Assembly (NCBI RefSeq): GCF_014287775.1
Contig: NZ_JACOOZ010000007.1
Location: forward strand, 62,001-126,000
DNA: 64,000 nucleotides
Reading direction: 5' to 3'
From: Eubacterium_G segne
Lineage (GTDB): Bacteria > Bacillota > Clostridia > Lachnospirales > Lachnospiraceae
Below, in pieces: positions 54,803 through 63,961 of this stretch. The notes under the pieces were generated by a model. It searched no databases and was not told where the DNA came from. It saw nothing but the letters and a program-made list of their open reading frames with translations. A program made the position numbers and the translations under genes. Every line of letters begins with the position of its first letter. The first letter of the stretch is position 1.

Positions 54803-56852
54803 TTCTTATAATCTCCTTTCCTACTGTTAATAAGAAGTCATACAACTGTTCCCACATGATAATAACTACCAGAACTACTATAGCTGCAATTAACATAAAC
54901 ACTGCTGTTATCAGTAAACTTACCACTGTATTTTTGAAATCATAATCATGTACAGTTGAAAGTCCCTCAAATATAACTGCTATGCTCCATACAAGTCCGA
55001 TAATCATTATTACTGTAAGAATAAATGACTCATTATATGTCAATACATATGACATTCCGATAGTTGCCAACATGCATATCATAACCGGCATTAATCCGTA
55101 AGCCGGAATCATGTATACCTGTTTTAAGGTTCCGTCACCATCTGTAATTGATGTTACAAGATAGTTACATACAATAAAGAGAATCAATATTGCAAAGAAA
55201 CCAACTACCACTGCTCCCATATCCATATCTTCAACCTTTGTATACTGGTAAATAAATCCTTTTGATGTCTGATACAGCATATATACACCGAAAAATACAA
55301 TGTAAATAATTGTTGCTGCTATCATTGAGCCGTTTTTATGTACCCTTATATCATAGTATCTGTCAATAGGATGCTTTGCACATTTGAAAGCGTATCCGAT
55401 TTCACCAATAACCGGTGTATTCTTTAATACCTTTCCTAATGCACGTTTCTTTTTCTTAATAATTTTATTCTTATCAATAAATCCAATAATAACCTTAAGT
55501 GCAATTAATATAATAAGAATAACAAGAACTGTGCCAAGCCATTTCTGAATTGACTTATTTCTTACTTCCCAGAATGCATCTGAATATCCGTCTCTGTTTC
55601 CGGCTATTTCAAAATGTTCCATTGCCTTATCATATTTTTCTGCATTGAAGTATGCCTTTGCTACACCATTGTGTGCTAAAACCGACATCTGGTTAAGCTG
55701 TAATACATAATTCCAATCTTTAAGTGCATCATCGTAATCACCGTTTTCGTATTCGTCTAATGCCTTAAATATTGTTGTTGCATATTCTGTAGGTGTGAAG
55801 GACTGTAAGAATCCTTTCTTTCCGTCAGCTGTCCAGATATTTCCGTCCCTATCTACTGCTATTGTAGTAAGGGATGAGAACAAACCTGAAATATCAGTAT
55901 CCTCTGCCTGTTCACCTAATGAGAATATTACTTCTCCTGAGCTTGTGTATACCCAGATAAATCCTTTAGAATCACTTGCGTAAATAATTCCATTATCATC
56001 AGCAGTTACATCGGTAAAAGCATCTGAAGATATTATTGCACCATTAAACATATTTTTTCCGTTTGTACTATGTTTCTTTAAAAGGTCACCACCCTTTCCC
56101 ATACAAACTGAGTAAGCTGTTCCCTTCTTATCAACATATACATTAGAGAATGTTGATGGCAAAGTGTTTAACGCTGCGGATTTTTTCTGCTGTTCTTTTG
56201 TATAAATAATTTTTAAGAACACCTGCTGTGGTGTTAATGTAGCTTTGTTTGAGGTAAAGTAACCTAAGAATTCCCCTGTATTAGCCAACTGAATAATTCC
56301 GGCATATACACCTTCTGATACGATGTATAAGTTATTTCCGCTATCTACTGTCACTTTACTAGGTTCGTAGTTTGTATCTGCAAAAATCGGTGCCGTTGGT
56401 CTGTCATATCTTCTTACATATTCAAAGTCTTTTGTGAATCTGAATACTGTTTTGGCTCCGGTATCTGCAACATATATTTCTCCTTCGTTTGTTCTAAAAA
56501 TTCCCTTTGGAGTATCAAATCCCGTAAAATCTTTAGATTCAACTGTCTGTTTATTTATGACCTTTACAACTTTTTCTGTGTTTAAGTCAAAAATTACAAT
56601 TCTTCTGTTTCCGGTGTCAACGATGTATGCCTGATTGTTATCATCAATAATCATGTCCTCCGGATCTGAAAGACCTAAGTCTGTTATGGTTCTGTCCGGC
56701 AGGTAAGCATCCTGTGTTCTTACCATCTCACTTTGGTCATCCATTGTATATGTATAACTGGTTGCCTGAGAAGCTGCCACAGGTAAAACTGCCATAACCG
56801 TAAATATCAATGCCAGAAACAGAGCCGATGATTTTTTCCATAATTTTCTCAT
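54786..56852 (-). CDS. NHL-repeat/TPR/YIP1-type membrane protein (688 aa)
   Basis: Signal peptide at 1-28, then an extracellular beta-propeller of NHL repeats (DLGLSDPEDMIIDDNNQAYI, FDTPKGIFRTNEGEIYVADT) to about 355. A short TPR-like helical hairpin follows (DALKDWNYVLQLNQMSVLAH), then a membrane helix near 440 and a YIP1-like multi-helix domain at about 490-680. This combination occurs next to DUF5696 and sugar permeases in related operons. Its job is unknown; a scaffold linking glycan-binding parts to the importer is a fair guess. It is encoded between the two permease pairs. Confidence 0.75.
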   Translation of the reverse strand: MRKLWKKSSALFLALIFTVMAVLPVAASQATSYTYTMDDQSEMVRTQDAYLPDRTITDLGLSDPEDMIIDDNNQAYIVDTGNRRIVIFDLNTEKVVKVINKQTVESKDFTGFDTPKGIFRTNEGEIYVADTGAKTVFRFTKDFEYVRRYDRPTAPIFADTNYEPSKVTVDSGNNLYIVSEGVYAGIIQLANTGEFLGYFTSNKATLTPQQVFLKIIYTKEQQKKSAALNTLPSTFSNVYVDKKGTAYSVCMGKGGDLLKKHSTNGKNMFNGAIISSDAFTDVTADDNGIIYASDSKGFIWVYTSSGEVIFSLGEQAEDTDISGLFSSLTTIAVDRDGNIWTADGKKGFLQSFTPTEYATTIFKALDEYENGDYDDALKDWNYVLQLNQMSVLAHNGVAKAYFNAEKYDKAMEHFEIAGNRDGYSDAFWEVRNKSIQKWLGTVLVILIILIALKVIIGFIDKNKIIKKKKRALGKVLKNTPVIGEIGYAFKCAKHPIDRYYDIRVHKNGSMIAATIIYIVFFGVYMLYQTSKGFIYQYTKVEDMDMGAVVVGFFAILILFIVCNYLVTSITDGDGTLKQVYMIPAYGLMPVMICMLATIGMSYVLTYNESFILTVIMIIGLVWSIAVIFEGLSTVHDYDFKNTVVSLLITAVFMLIAAIVVLVVIIMWEQLYDFLLTVGKEIIRNVTGR

Positions 56853-56864
56853 TTATCTGCCTCC

Positions 56865-57734
56865 TTACTTGATACCTGAACTTGCCATTGTGTTCATAAC
56901 CTTTGACTGCATGCATATGAAAATTATAAGGTTTGGTAAGAACAGGAATAAACTTGATGCTGCTACCATACCTGCTGCCGCCACCGCATTATTTACACCA
57001 ATGGAGTTACAATAATATGTTAATGTTCTTAACGCTTCGTTTGTAATGTAGTTGTTTGATGTTTCAACGTTATTCCATACCTGCTGGAATGTAAGCACTA
57101 CTGATGTTGCAAGAGCCGGCTTTGTAAGTGGAACAATTACCTTTCTTAAAATGGTAACATCTCCTGCACCGTCTACTACAGCTGCCTCAATAAGTGCATT
57201 CGGAATACCGTCAACAAACTGTTTTACAAGGAACAAACTTACAGGCATTGCAATAAGTGGAAGAACATGTGCAAACCATGTGTTGTATGCTCCGATTCTT
57301 ACTATAATTAAGTATCTTGGAATAGCAACCGCTGTGGCTACAAACATAAGTGCCATCTGGTTGACTTCCCATAAAGCTCCCTTTAATTTGAACTTCTTTT
57401 TAGAGAAAACATACGCAGCCATAATTGTAATGATTATTCCAAGTACAACTGTTAAAAATGCTACTATAAATGAGTTCAAAAAATATCTTGACATTGGAAT
57501 ACCTGTTGCACCTGATAAGCTAAACAGGTTTTTAAAGTTATCCAATGTAGGATTTTGTACAAAAAGTGTAGGTGGGAATCTAAACAATTCTCCTAAAGGT
57601 TTAAATGCATTATTTATCATAAATATTACCGGAAGGATCATAAATATTGATAATGGTAATGCAACTACATGGAACTTAATCTGTCCACGGGAAAATCTTG
57701 TAGGATTAATTCTGTTACCTTGAAAATTTGCCAT
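56865..57734 (-). CDS. Sugar ABC permease (MalG-like), first pair
   Basis: 289 residues, six membrane helices, EAA loop IEAAVVDGAGDVTILRKVIV. It starts 16 bp after the partner permease gene. It is the inner-membrane subunit of a type-I sugar importer; no ATPase gene is present, so a shared MsmX-type ATPase elsewhere must energise it (inference from the family). Confidence 0.92.
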   Translation of the reverse strand: MANFQGNRINPTRFSRGQIKFHVVALPLSIFMILPVIFMINNAFKPLGELFRFPPTLFVQNPTLDNFKNLFSLSGATGIPMSRYFLNSFIVAFLTVVLGIIITIMAAYVFSKKKFKLKGALWEVNQMALMFVATAVAIPRYLIIVRIGAYNTWFAHVLPLIAMPVSLFLVKQFVDGIPNALIEAAVVDGAGDVTILRKVIVPLTKPALATSVVLTFQQVWNNVETSNNYITNEALRTLTYYCNSIGVNNAVAAAGMVAASSLFLFLPNLIIFICMQSKVMNTMASSGIK

Positions 57735-57750
57735 TTATGTATCCTCCTTT

Positions 57751-58698
57751 CTAATATTCTTCTTTTTCAGTAAATAATGTATTGGCTACCTTACTACATA
57801 CCCATACGAGACATAACAGTGCAACAGATACTGCCGCCGCATAACCCATCTCGTATCTTACAAATGCGTAATCATCAATGTGGTTGGCTATCAGCTGTCC
57901 GGAATATCCCGGTGTCGGGTTTGCTCCTGCTAACTGTACACCAATCCAACCCATGTTAAATGCATTTACAATAGACATAACCGCACCGAATAACATCTGT
58001 GGTTTCATTGAAGGTATCGTAATGTATATAATTTCCTGGGCTCTGTTTTTGATACCGTCCACATAAGCCGCCTCGTATAGTTCCTGATCTATGTTCATAA
58101 TACCTGATATCATAGATAAGAATCCGATACCCATTGAAGACCACAGGGATATAAATATCATAATTCCCATAAAGTAATCTGACGAAATCAACCACTGTAT
58201 AGGCTGATTAATAAATCCAAGTTTCTGCAGCCATGCATTAGCAAGACCGTTTTGGTCACCTGAGAAGATTGTCTTCCAGATGTACTGAATCATAATCTGA
58301 CCTGCCATGGAAGGTGTGTACATTGCCAGGGCATATAATGTTCTTGCCCTTGGTGTAACCTGTGCTAATATCCATGCCATTATAAATGACATAACGTATC
58401 CGCCTACACCTACTACTATGGCATATAACACTGTATTTGGAAGAACGTATTTCATAAATACTTCATCACCTGTGAGAAGTGTTACATAGTTAGTCATTCC
58501 TGCAAACTTTGGTGTATTAATAACGTCAAAGTAAGTGAATGATAAGCCTATGGCAATTATGATTGGTAATAAAATAAATGTAAAAAACAATAATCCGTAC
58601 GGAAGTAAAAGTAAAAACGAATGAAAGCCTTCTGTCTGGTAAAACTTTTTACTGCTTCTTACTTTTACCTTTTTTGTAGCTACGGCTGTATTACTCAT
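57751..58698 (-). CDS. Sugar ABC permease (MalF-like), first pair
   Basis: 315 residues with six helices and the EAA loop EAAYVDGIKNRAQEIIYIT. It overlaps the large solute-binding protein gene by 8 bp, indicating that it works with that protein. Confidence 0.92.
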   Translation of the reverse strand: MSNTAVATKKVKVRSSKKFYQTEGFHSFLLLLPYGLLFFTFILLPIIIAIGLSFTYFDVINTPKFAGMTNYVTLLTGDEVFMKYVLPNTVLYAIVVGVGGYVMSFIMAWILAQVTPRARTLYALAMYTPSMAGQIMIQYIWKTIFSGDQNGLANAWLQKLGFINQPIQWLISSDYFMGIMIFISLWSSMGIGFLSMISGIMNIDQELYEAAYVDGIKNRAQEIIYITIPSMKPQMLFGAVMSIVNAFNMGWIGVQLAGANPTPGYSGQLIANHIDDYAFVRYEMGYAAAVSVALLCLVWVCSKVANTLFTEKEEY

Positions 58699-61600
58699 TC
58701 GAACTTACCTCCTCTCCCGGATCTGCTTTTGCCTTATCCTGATTTTCTTTTATCCAGTCATATCCCTGGAGTTTGAATTTCTTAACCATTTTTCCGTTTT
58801 CATCGTAATAGCCAAGTTCCTTCATTTTACGAACAATTTCTTTATTAACATCATTCTTTGCTTCATCTACTGCGACCTGACCTGCAGTACCGTCAAATAC
58901 CATTGTTGTCCAAATATTAGAAATAGTTCTTTCCAGTAAATACTGTCCCGGTGTTCTTGTAACGTCTGTTACATAATTAATCTGTTCTGTAATAATCTTC
59001 TTGTCAGCTTCATCCATAGGGTTATTTTCCAATGCTGCCCTGTTAGCTGATAACCAGAAGAATGTCTTTCCATATGATGAGCGAAGTGTGTATGTATATT
59101 CTGTCTGAACGCTCTTACTTGTCCACCACTTAAGGAATTCCCATGCTTCCTGCTTCTTATCAGATGTGTTAAAGATTGCTCCACCTGTACCGTTTGCAAC
59201 AAAAGTTCTGTTGACTGTTCCATCTTCCTGTTTTGTACCAAGATACTGTGAAATAGCCCATTTACCGTCTAATTCTTTTGCTCCGTTTTTAATAAGTGTG
59301 TAATCTTCCATTCCTACGATACCAATAGGTAATACTGAATATCTGAATGAGTTAAAGAATGTCTGCACTGATGTATCAAGAGAATACTTAGTAAACAAAT
59401 CACCAAGTAACTGTAATCCCTTAACTGATTTCTTAGAATCAATACCTGTTGTAATCAGTCCGTTATCATCCTGAGTGTATAACTCTCCACCATTCTGTAA
59501 TATCATTGGCGCTGTCTGATAGAACCACTTATAACCTGTTGTTCCTAAAGAAATGTTGTGATAGAAGTTCATTCCATATCTCTGTAATGTAGGAAGAATT
59601 TCAATTAAATCATCCCATGTATTAGGAACCTTTAACCCAAGGTTTTTAAATATATCCGTTCTGTAAACGATTGCATTAAAGTCTGTTGTTTCAGGTATAG
59701 CATACATTCCTTCATTATATACATATGATACAAATGAACCTGTAGGGAATCTTCTTGCTACAGTCCAGAAATCATCAAACTTAGTCAAGTCATATAAAGC
59801 ACCACGGCTTGATAAATCAAATGGTACATATGACATAAGTCCCAATGCCACATCAGGTGTCTGGTCAGCTGCAATAGCCAGTGTCAGTTTGCTGACATCA
59901 GGCATTGTTGAAACCTTAACCTTAATATCTTTTCCGGTCTGTTCCTTATAATATGGAACAAACTCTGTATCTACCATCTTCTGAAGTAAGTCAACGTGAG
60001 TAATTGCTCTGTTTACCCAGATAGTAAGAGTTTTGCTGTCCTCTTTTGCTCCTGTTGCATATTTATCAGAAGTAAAAGTATTTACCAGTGATCTTACACC
60101 TGTCCACATTGAACTTGCCAATGATGGATTTGCACTTTTAATCTGATTCTTTTCTCCATAGATATAGATTCTGTCTAATGTAAATTCATTAGATGTTACC
60201 TCTGTTGTAAAGTTACTAAGTGAAACTAATATAGAGTTTTCAGCACCTGTTAAATCTTTAGTATGAAGTGCAATTTCATCAGGATATTTTTTCATTGTCT
60301 TAATAAATTGCTGTGCTTCATCAAGATATGCCAATATGGCACTTGAATTTCCATTTGGTGAATAATCCTGAAGCAAATATCTTATATGTTTAATAATTGT
60401 TTCGTAAGCATTAAGGTAATCAGAGATTTCCGGAATGTACTTTGTCATTTTCCAGTTTCTCTCTGTATCAACATCACTACCCGTAATTTTTGTAATTTCC
60501 AGCTGGAAATCTGTAAGATGCTGCTGTAAAAGAAGAGCATATCTGTATGCTTCCATTACTGGCTCATTTTCCTGCTTAATTGCGATAGTGTGTTTGCCTT
60601 CTGTTAAATAGAAATTGTAATTGTTTCCATCTTTGTCTGCCAATGTCACATTTTCATAGCCTGATGATACAGGTTCAAATGCGTAATTGTACATTTCCTC
60701 AAATGGAACTTCCCCATCTATTTTTATTGTTTCAAATGACTGGAATTCTTTCTTTCCATTGTCATAGTGGAATGCAATATTGTAATTTCCTGTTTTCTTT
60801 ACATTAAATGTATATACAATTTCGTTACCTGCTGAATTCCACTGTAATGTATTTAACTTTTCGTGATCTATGTTGAATCTTGTAAGTGATGTATTTGTAT
60901 CGGTTCCATACACAGCGTCTGTTGAATTTTTCTGTGTATAATAAACTGCATCAATTTCTAGCTGATCATCTTCCGCTGTTACTAACTCTGCATCCTGATG
61001 CTGTGCCGCATAGTCTTTATATGATGCAACATTTGTTTTTGCTTCCTGCGCCATTAACTTGCCAAGAGCTAATCCACCTGATGAAACATTTTCGATATTG
61101 ATTTCATTTTCTCCCTTTTCTAAATAGAAACATAATGGTGTGCTTGATACATATGTATTGTTGTATAAGTATGTATTGGTCCATTTCTGTATTCTGTTCT
61201 GACTAGGTGCCATTTCATCACCATAGCTGTCTAAAGGAAAATCTTTCTTTTCGTCGCTTCCTACATATTTGTCAGTATCTACGTCTGTCCATAAAATAGG
61301 AAGTGCAATGGTATTCATTTCTGAATACTGCTGTTTTCCATTAATGGTAGCACTGACGGTGTAATCTGATAAGGACTCACCTACTGACATATAATCTATG
61401 TTTAAATAATATAATCCGGATTTTTCTACGGATACTTTATATTTGGCAACATCTGTATAGTCTAATTCCACCATGTCTGAATCATATTCTTTAACAGCTT
61501 CAGGCGTGGTGTCATCTGTGTTTTTCTTTTTCTCAGCGTAATATACCTTAGCATCTTTGCCGTTTTCTAAAACCGCCTGATGATTTCCCTCACCGATTTC

Positions 61601-61816
61601 TTTATTTGTCTTAATAAAGTCTGTATAGTAAACCTCTGTTTTTTCACCATCATCAAGGTACGCATTAGCCAATAAGTCATAAGCCTTTTGGACTTTATGA
61701 TTATCTGCATCCTTTATGTAAGTTACTTTTGTACTAAATACAAACTGATTAAGGCATACAGCTGCAACAATGACACACACTATACCAATTATAATAGCAA
61801 TAACTTTTCTTTTCAT
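58691..61816 (-). CDS. Large solute-binding protein with N-terminal CBM-like domains (1041 aa)
   Basis: A signal anchor at 1-27 (VIAIIIGIVCVIVAAVCLNQ) without a lipobox cysteine. Two CBM6-like beta-sandwiches follow at about 90-255 (YKVSVEKSGLYYLNIDYMSV) and 325-440 (NIAFHYDNGKKEFQSFETIK), then a helical linker and a family-1-type extracellular binding domain at about 590-1000 (VDLLQKMVDTEFVPYYKEQT, DVALGLMSYVPFDLSSRGAL, GIVGMEDYTLIKNGAKELDG). It is about twice the length of ordinary sugar-binding proteins. It probably catches longer beta-glucan chains and passes them to the permease pair encoded downstream. Confidence 0.85.
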   Translation of the reverse strand: MKRKVIAIIIGIVCVIVAAVCLNQFVFSTKVTYIKDADNHKVQKAYDLLANAYLDDGEKTEVYYTDFIKTNKEIGEGNHQAVLENGKDAKVYYAEKKKNTDDTTPEAVKEYDSDMVELDYTDVAKYKVSVEKSGLYYLNIDYMSVGESLSDYTVSATINGKQQYSEMNTIALPILWTDVDTDKYVGSDEKKDFPLDSYGDEMAPSQNRIQKWTNTYLYNNTYVSSTPLCFYLEKGENEINIENVSSGGLALGKLMAQEAKTNVASYKDYAAQHQDAELVTAEDDQLEIDAVYYTQKNSTDAVYGTDTNTSLTRFNIDHEKLNTLQWNSAGNEIVYTFNVKKTGNYNIAFHYDNGKKEFQSFETIKIDGEVPFEEMYNYAFEPVSSGYENVTLADKDGNNYNFYLTEGKHTIAIKQENEPVMEAYRYALLLQQHLTDFQLEITKITGSDVDTERNWKMTKYIPEISDYLNAYETIIKHIRYLLQDYSPNGNSSAILAYLDEAQQFIKTMKKYPDEIALHTKDLTGAENSILVSLSNFTTEVTSNEFTLDRIYIYGEKNQIKSANPSLASSMWTGVRSLVNTFTSDKYATGAKEDSKTLTIWVNRAITHVDLLQKMVDTEFVPYYKEQTGKDIKVKVSTMPDVSKLTLAIAADQTPDVALGLMSYVPFDLSSRGALYDLTKFDDFWTVARRFPTGSFVSYVYNEGMYAIPETTDFNAIVYRTDIFKNLGLKVPNTWDDLIEILPTLQRYGMNFYHNISLGTTGYKWFYQTAPMILQNGGELYTQDDNGLITTGIDSKKSVKGLQLLGDLFTKYSLDTSVQTFFNSFRYSVLPIGIVGMEDYTLIKNGAKELDGKWAISQYLGTKQEDGTVNRTFVANGTGGAIFNTSDKKQEAWEFLKWWTSKSVQTEYTYTLRSSYGKTFFWLSANRAALENNPMDEADKKIITEQINYVTDVTRTPGQYLLERTISNIWTTMVFDGTAGQVAVDEAKNDVNKEIVRKMKELGYYDENGKMVKKFKLQGYDWIKENQDKAKADPGEEVSSNE

Positions 61817-61840
61817 TGTTGTCCTTTCCTTTTTATAAAA

Positions 61841-61866
61841 GCGGAACTACGTTTTTGTAGTTCCGC
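61841..61866 (-). terminator. Hairpin between the two solute-binding protein genes
   Basis: GCGGAACTAC and GTAGTTCCGC form a perfect 10-bp stem on the minus strand, followed by TTTTATAAAAAGG. It lies 30 bp past the first gene of the operon. Partial termination here would give much more lipoprotein than permease, a common arrangement in sugar ABC operons. Confidence 0.8.
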
Positions 61867-61896
61867 AATTACTTATGTATTAATTATTAGTTACGA

Positions 61897-63573
61897 TTAT
61901 TTTAAGTCTGCGTCCTCAAATCCGTAATATTCTTTTAATGCATCTTTTAACTGTTTCTGTGCTGTCTGAATACGCTTGTTGCATGAATCATTCCAATCTG
62001 ATAATCTTGACTTAACATTATCTGCCCAATCCTTATCAGTAAACCATGCTCCGGCAACATTTTCCTGTCCGCAGTTAATCCATTCGTAAAGTGTCTTTGT
62101 TGTGTCACCGTTTTCTGAAATTGTGCTAGTCCAGCATTTGTCAATGTAATCCCATGTCTTTCCTTCTTTCCAGATTTCAAGAACTTTCTGGAATCCTTCT
62201 TTATCAGCATATGCTTTATGAGCGTCAAGCTTGTTCCAGATTTCCATCTGTGCATCGTAATCATCACCTGAAACTACAGGGAATGTATCACCTGCTGCTG
62301 ACTTAAGCTGACCATTGTCTGACCACTTCTGATCAAATATTGCCTGTCTTGCTGCTGTACTTGCTGTCCAGAATGAAGCAAATGTATATGTAACATCAAG
62401 TTTCTGTTTTTCTTCATCACTCCATTCAGATTTCTTGTCATCTAATGAATAGTTGTGAAGACAAATAGGATCCATAATTACCTTAATTGTATTTTCACAG
62501 TAGTCTGTTGATGGGTATGGGTAAATGTCCCAGTCAGCTGACTTAATATAAGCGTCGCTATCCTTTGCTGATTCATCAGCACCTGCTGTAAGGAACCAAG
62601 GATCTTCAAAGTTTACAAGAGATCTGTTGTTTGTGAAGTAGTACCAGCTATATGCTGAACATTCTTTTACAATATCCTTTGTAATCTTTCCAGCACCTGC
62701 TGCAACGTCAATAGACTTTTCAGCCCATTTAGGGAAATACTTAAGAAGTGATTTTACTTCATCACTATTTAAGTCAATTTTGTTTTCTTCCTTAATCATC
62801 TTATTAATAGTTGTTGTTCCAAGGTTTACAATATCAACAGGTGTTCCCTTTGAACCCCAGAATGTTTTTCCATCCGCCTTTGAAACAAAACGTGTATATT
62901 CATCAATGCTCCAGTCAGGCTTTGGAACGTTAATATTGTTATCTTCTGCTAATGCCTTGTTAACCCAGATTCCACCAGGAATTGTGTATGATGGAAGTCC
63001 TGCCTGGAATCCATAATAGTTAAGATTGCTCATAAGTGTTTCGTTATACTTCTTATATGTTGCGTCATCCTTGTATGCTGACAAATCAGCAACTAAACCT
63101 TTTTTAATGTCGTTTATTACGTTTGTTGATCCCCAAATATCAGGATACTTTTTGTACTTCGCCTGGAAGTTTTCCATTTCCTGTTCCCATGATGCTGTGT
63201 TGTACTGATCAGGGTCACCAACTTTTGACCATAAATTAATCTTAATGTTAGGGTATACAGTGTGGAACTTCTGAGCCACTGCGTATACCTGTGCTACGTT
63301 CTGAGCCACAATCTTGCTAGGATCTGATAATTTCTTTCCTGCTGCGCTATCAGGATTTCCGATATCCTCATAGTATTCTCCATCACCGGACCATACCATA
63401 ATAGATACTTCTCCCTTAGTGTCCTTTGCCAAACCTGTTGTAATGCCGAGATTGTCGCTGCCATCTCCGCCCTTCTTGCTCTCCTTAGAGCTTCCACAAC
63501 CTGTTAATGCCATTGAAGCACCAAGTGTCAATGTTAATGTTAAAGCTAATGCTTTACGGCCTAATTTTTTCAT
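61897..63573 (-). CDS. Lipoprotein solute-binding protein of a sugar ABC importer
   Basis: 558 residues from ATG 63573 (MKKLGRKALALTLTLTLGAS) with GGAGG 8 bp upstream; the frame opens at 63591 but that start overlaps the ribosome binding site. The lipobox is LTGC, followed by GSSKESKK. The mature part is an extracellular sugar-binding domain (EVSIMVWSGDGEYYEDIGNP, PSYTIPGGIWVNKALAEDNN, WGSKGTPVDIVNLG). It is the first gene of the glucan operon, with promoter and operators just upstream. The ligand is unknown; beta-1,3-gluco-oligosaccharide is inferred from its neighbours. Confidence 0.9.
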   Translation of the reverse strand: MKKLGRKALALTLTLTLGASMALTGCGSSKESKKGGDGSDNLGITTGLAKDTKGEVSIMVWSGDGEYYEDIGNPDSAAGKKLSDPSKIVAQNVAQVYAVAQKFHTVYPNIKINLWSKVGDPDQYNTASWEQEMENFQAKYKKYPDIWGSTNVINDIKKGLVADLSAYKDDATYKKYNETLMSNLNYYGFQAGLPSYTIPGGIWVNKALAEDNNINVPKPDWSIDEYTRFVSKADGKTFWGSKGTPVDIVNLGTTTINKMIKEENKIDLNSDEVKSLLKYFPKWAEKSIDVAAGAGKITKDIVKECSAYSWYYFTNNRSLVNFEDPWFLTAGADESAKDSDAYIKSADWDIYPYPSTDYCENTIKVIMDPICLHNYSLDDKKSEWSDEEKQKLDVTYTFASFWTASTAARQAIFDQKWSDNGQLKSAAGDTFPVVSGDDYDAQMEIWNKLDAHKAYADKEGFQKVLEIWKEGKTWDYIDKCWTSTISENGDTTKTLYEWINCGQENVAGAWFTDKDWADNVKSRLSDWNDSCNKRIQTAQKQLKDALKEYYGFEDADLK

Positions 63574-63647
63574 TTTAATATCCTCCTTCATTTTGAAAAA
63601 ATTTAATCACCTACATTAGAAACCACATAGTGATTTTCTTTAAAACG

Positions 63648-63676
63648 ATTTTATCACAAGAATATGTACAAATCAA
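63648..63676 (-). promoter_or_regulatory. Promoter of the glucan operon with overlapping operator
   Basis: TTGATT (63676-63671) and TAAAAT (63653-63648) on the minus strand are 17 bp apart. The -10 box lies inside the palindrome TAAAACGATTTTA (63641-63653), a LacI-type operator in a repressing position. Confidence 0.7.
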
Positions 63677-63678
63677 CA

Positions 63679-63694
63679 GTAAAAAACGATTTTA
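63679..63694. promoter_or_regulatory. LacI-type operator 2
   Basis: GTAAAAAACGATTTTAC lies just upstream of the -35 box and repeats the core AAACGATTTTA of the operator at 63641-63653. Confidence 0.6.
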
Positions 63695-63728
63695 CAATAT
63701 TTTTTATTGTAATATTTTAACAACGGAT

Positions 63729-63743
63729 TGAAAACGCTTTTCA
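63729..63743. promoter_or_regulatory. LacI-type operator 3 or catabolite site
   Basis: TGAAAACGCTTTTCA is a palindrome around CGC. It also fits the general cre consensus bound by CcpA, a LacI-family global regulator. Confidence 0.6.
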
Positions 63744-63801
63744 TAATTTTTTACTATATTTTCCAATATAATTTTGTATACTTATCAATAATCCCAATAT
63801 T

Positions 63802-63820
63802 TAGTGAAACGTTTTCACTA
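63802..63820. promoter_or_regulatory. LacI-type operator 4 (perfect palindrome)
   Basis: TAGTGAAACGTTTTCACTA has 8-bp arms around a central CGT. It is the most symmetrical site and may allow looping with the promoter-proximal sites. Confidence 0.65.
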
Positions 63821-63904
63821 AAACGCCCTATTTGGTGGCTAAAGATTTATTTTTTTTATGAAGTGTCTTATTCATTAATTTCTATTTTTCCGACAAATAA
63901 AAAA

Positions 63905-63935
63905 AGCAGCCACCAACTAAAAGTCAATGACCGCT
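63905..63935 (-). terminator. Terminator of the gene entering from the right edge
   Basis: AGCGGTCA and TGGCTGCT pair (with G-T pairs) on the minus strand, followed by TTTTTTTAT. It lies 27 bp after the stop of the partial gene at 63962. Confidence 0.6.
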
Positions 63936-63961
63936 CTTTTCAGATAAATATTTTATTTTAA

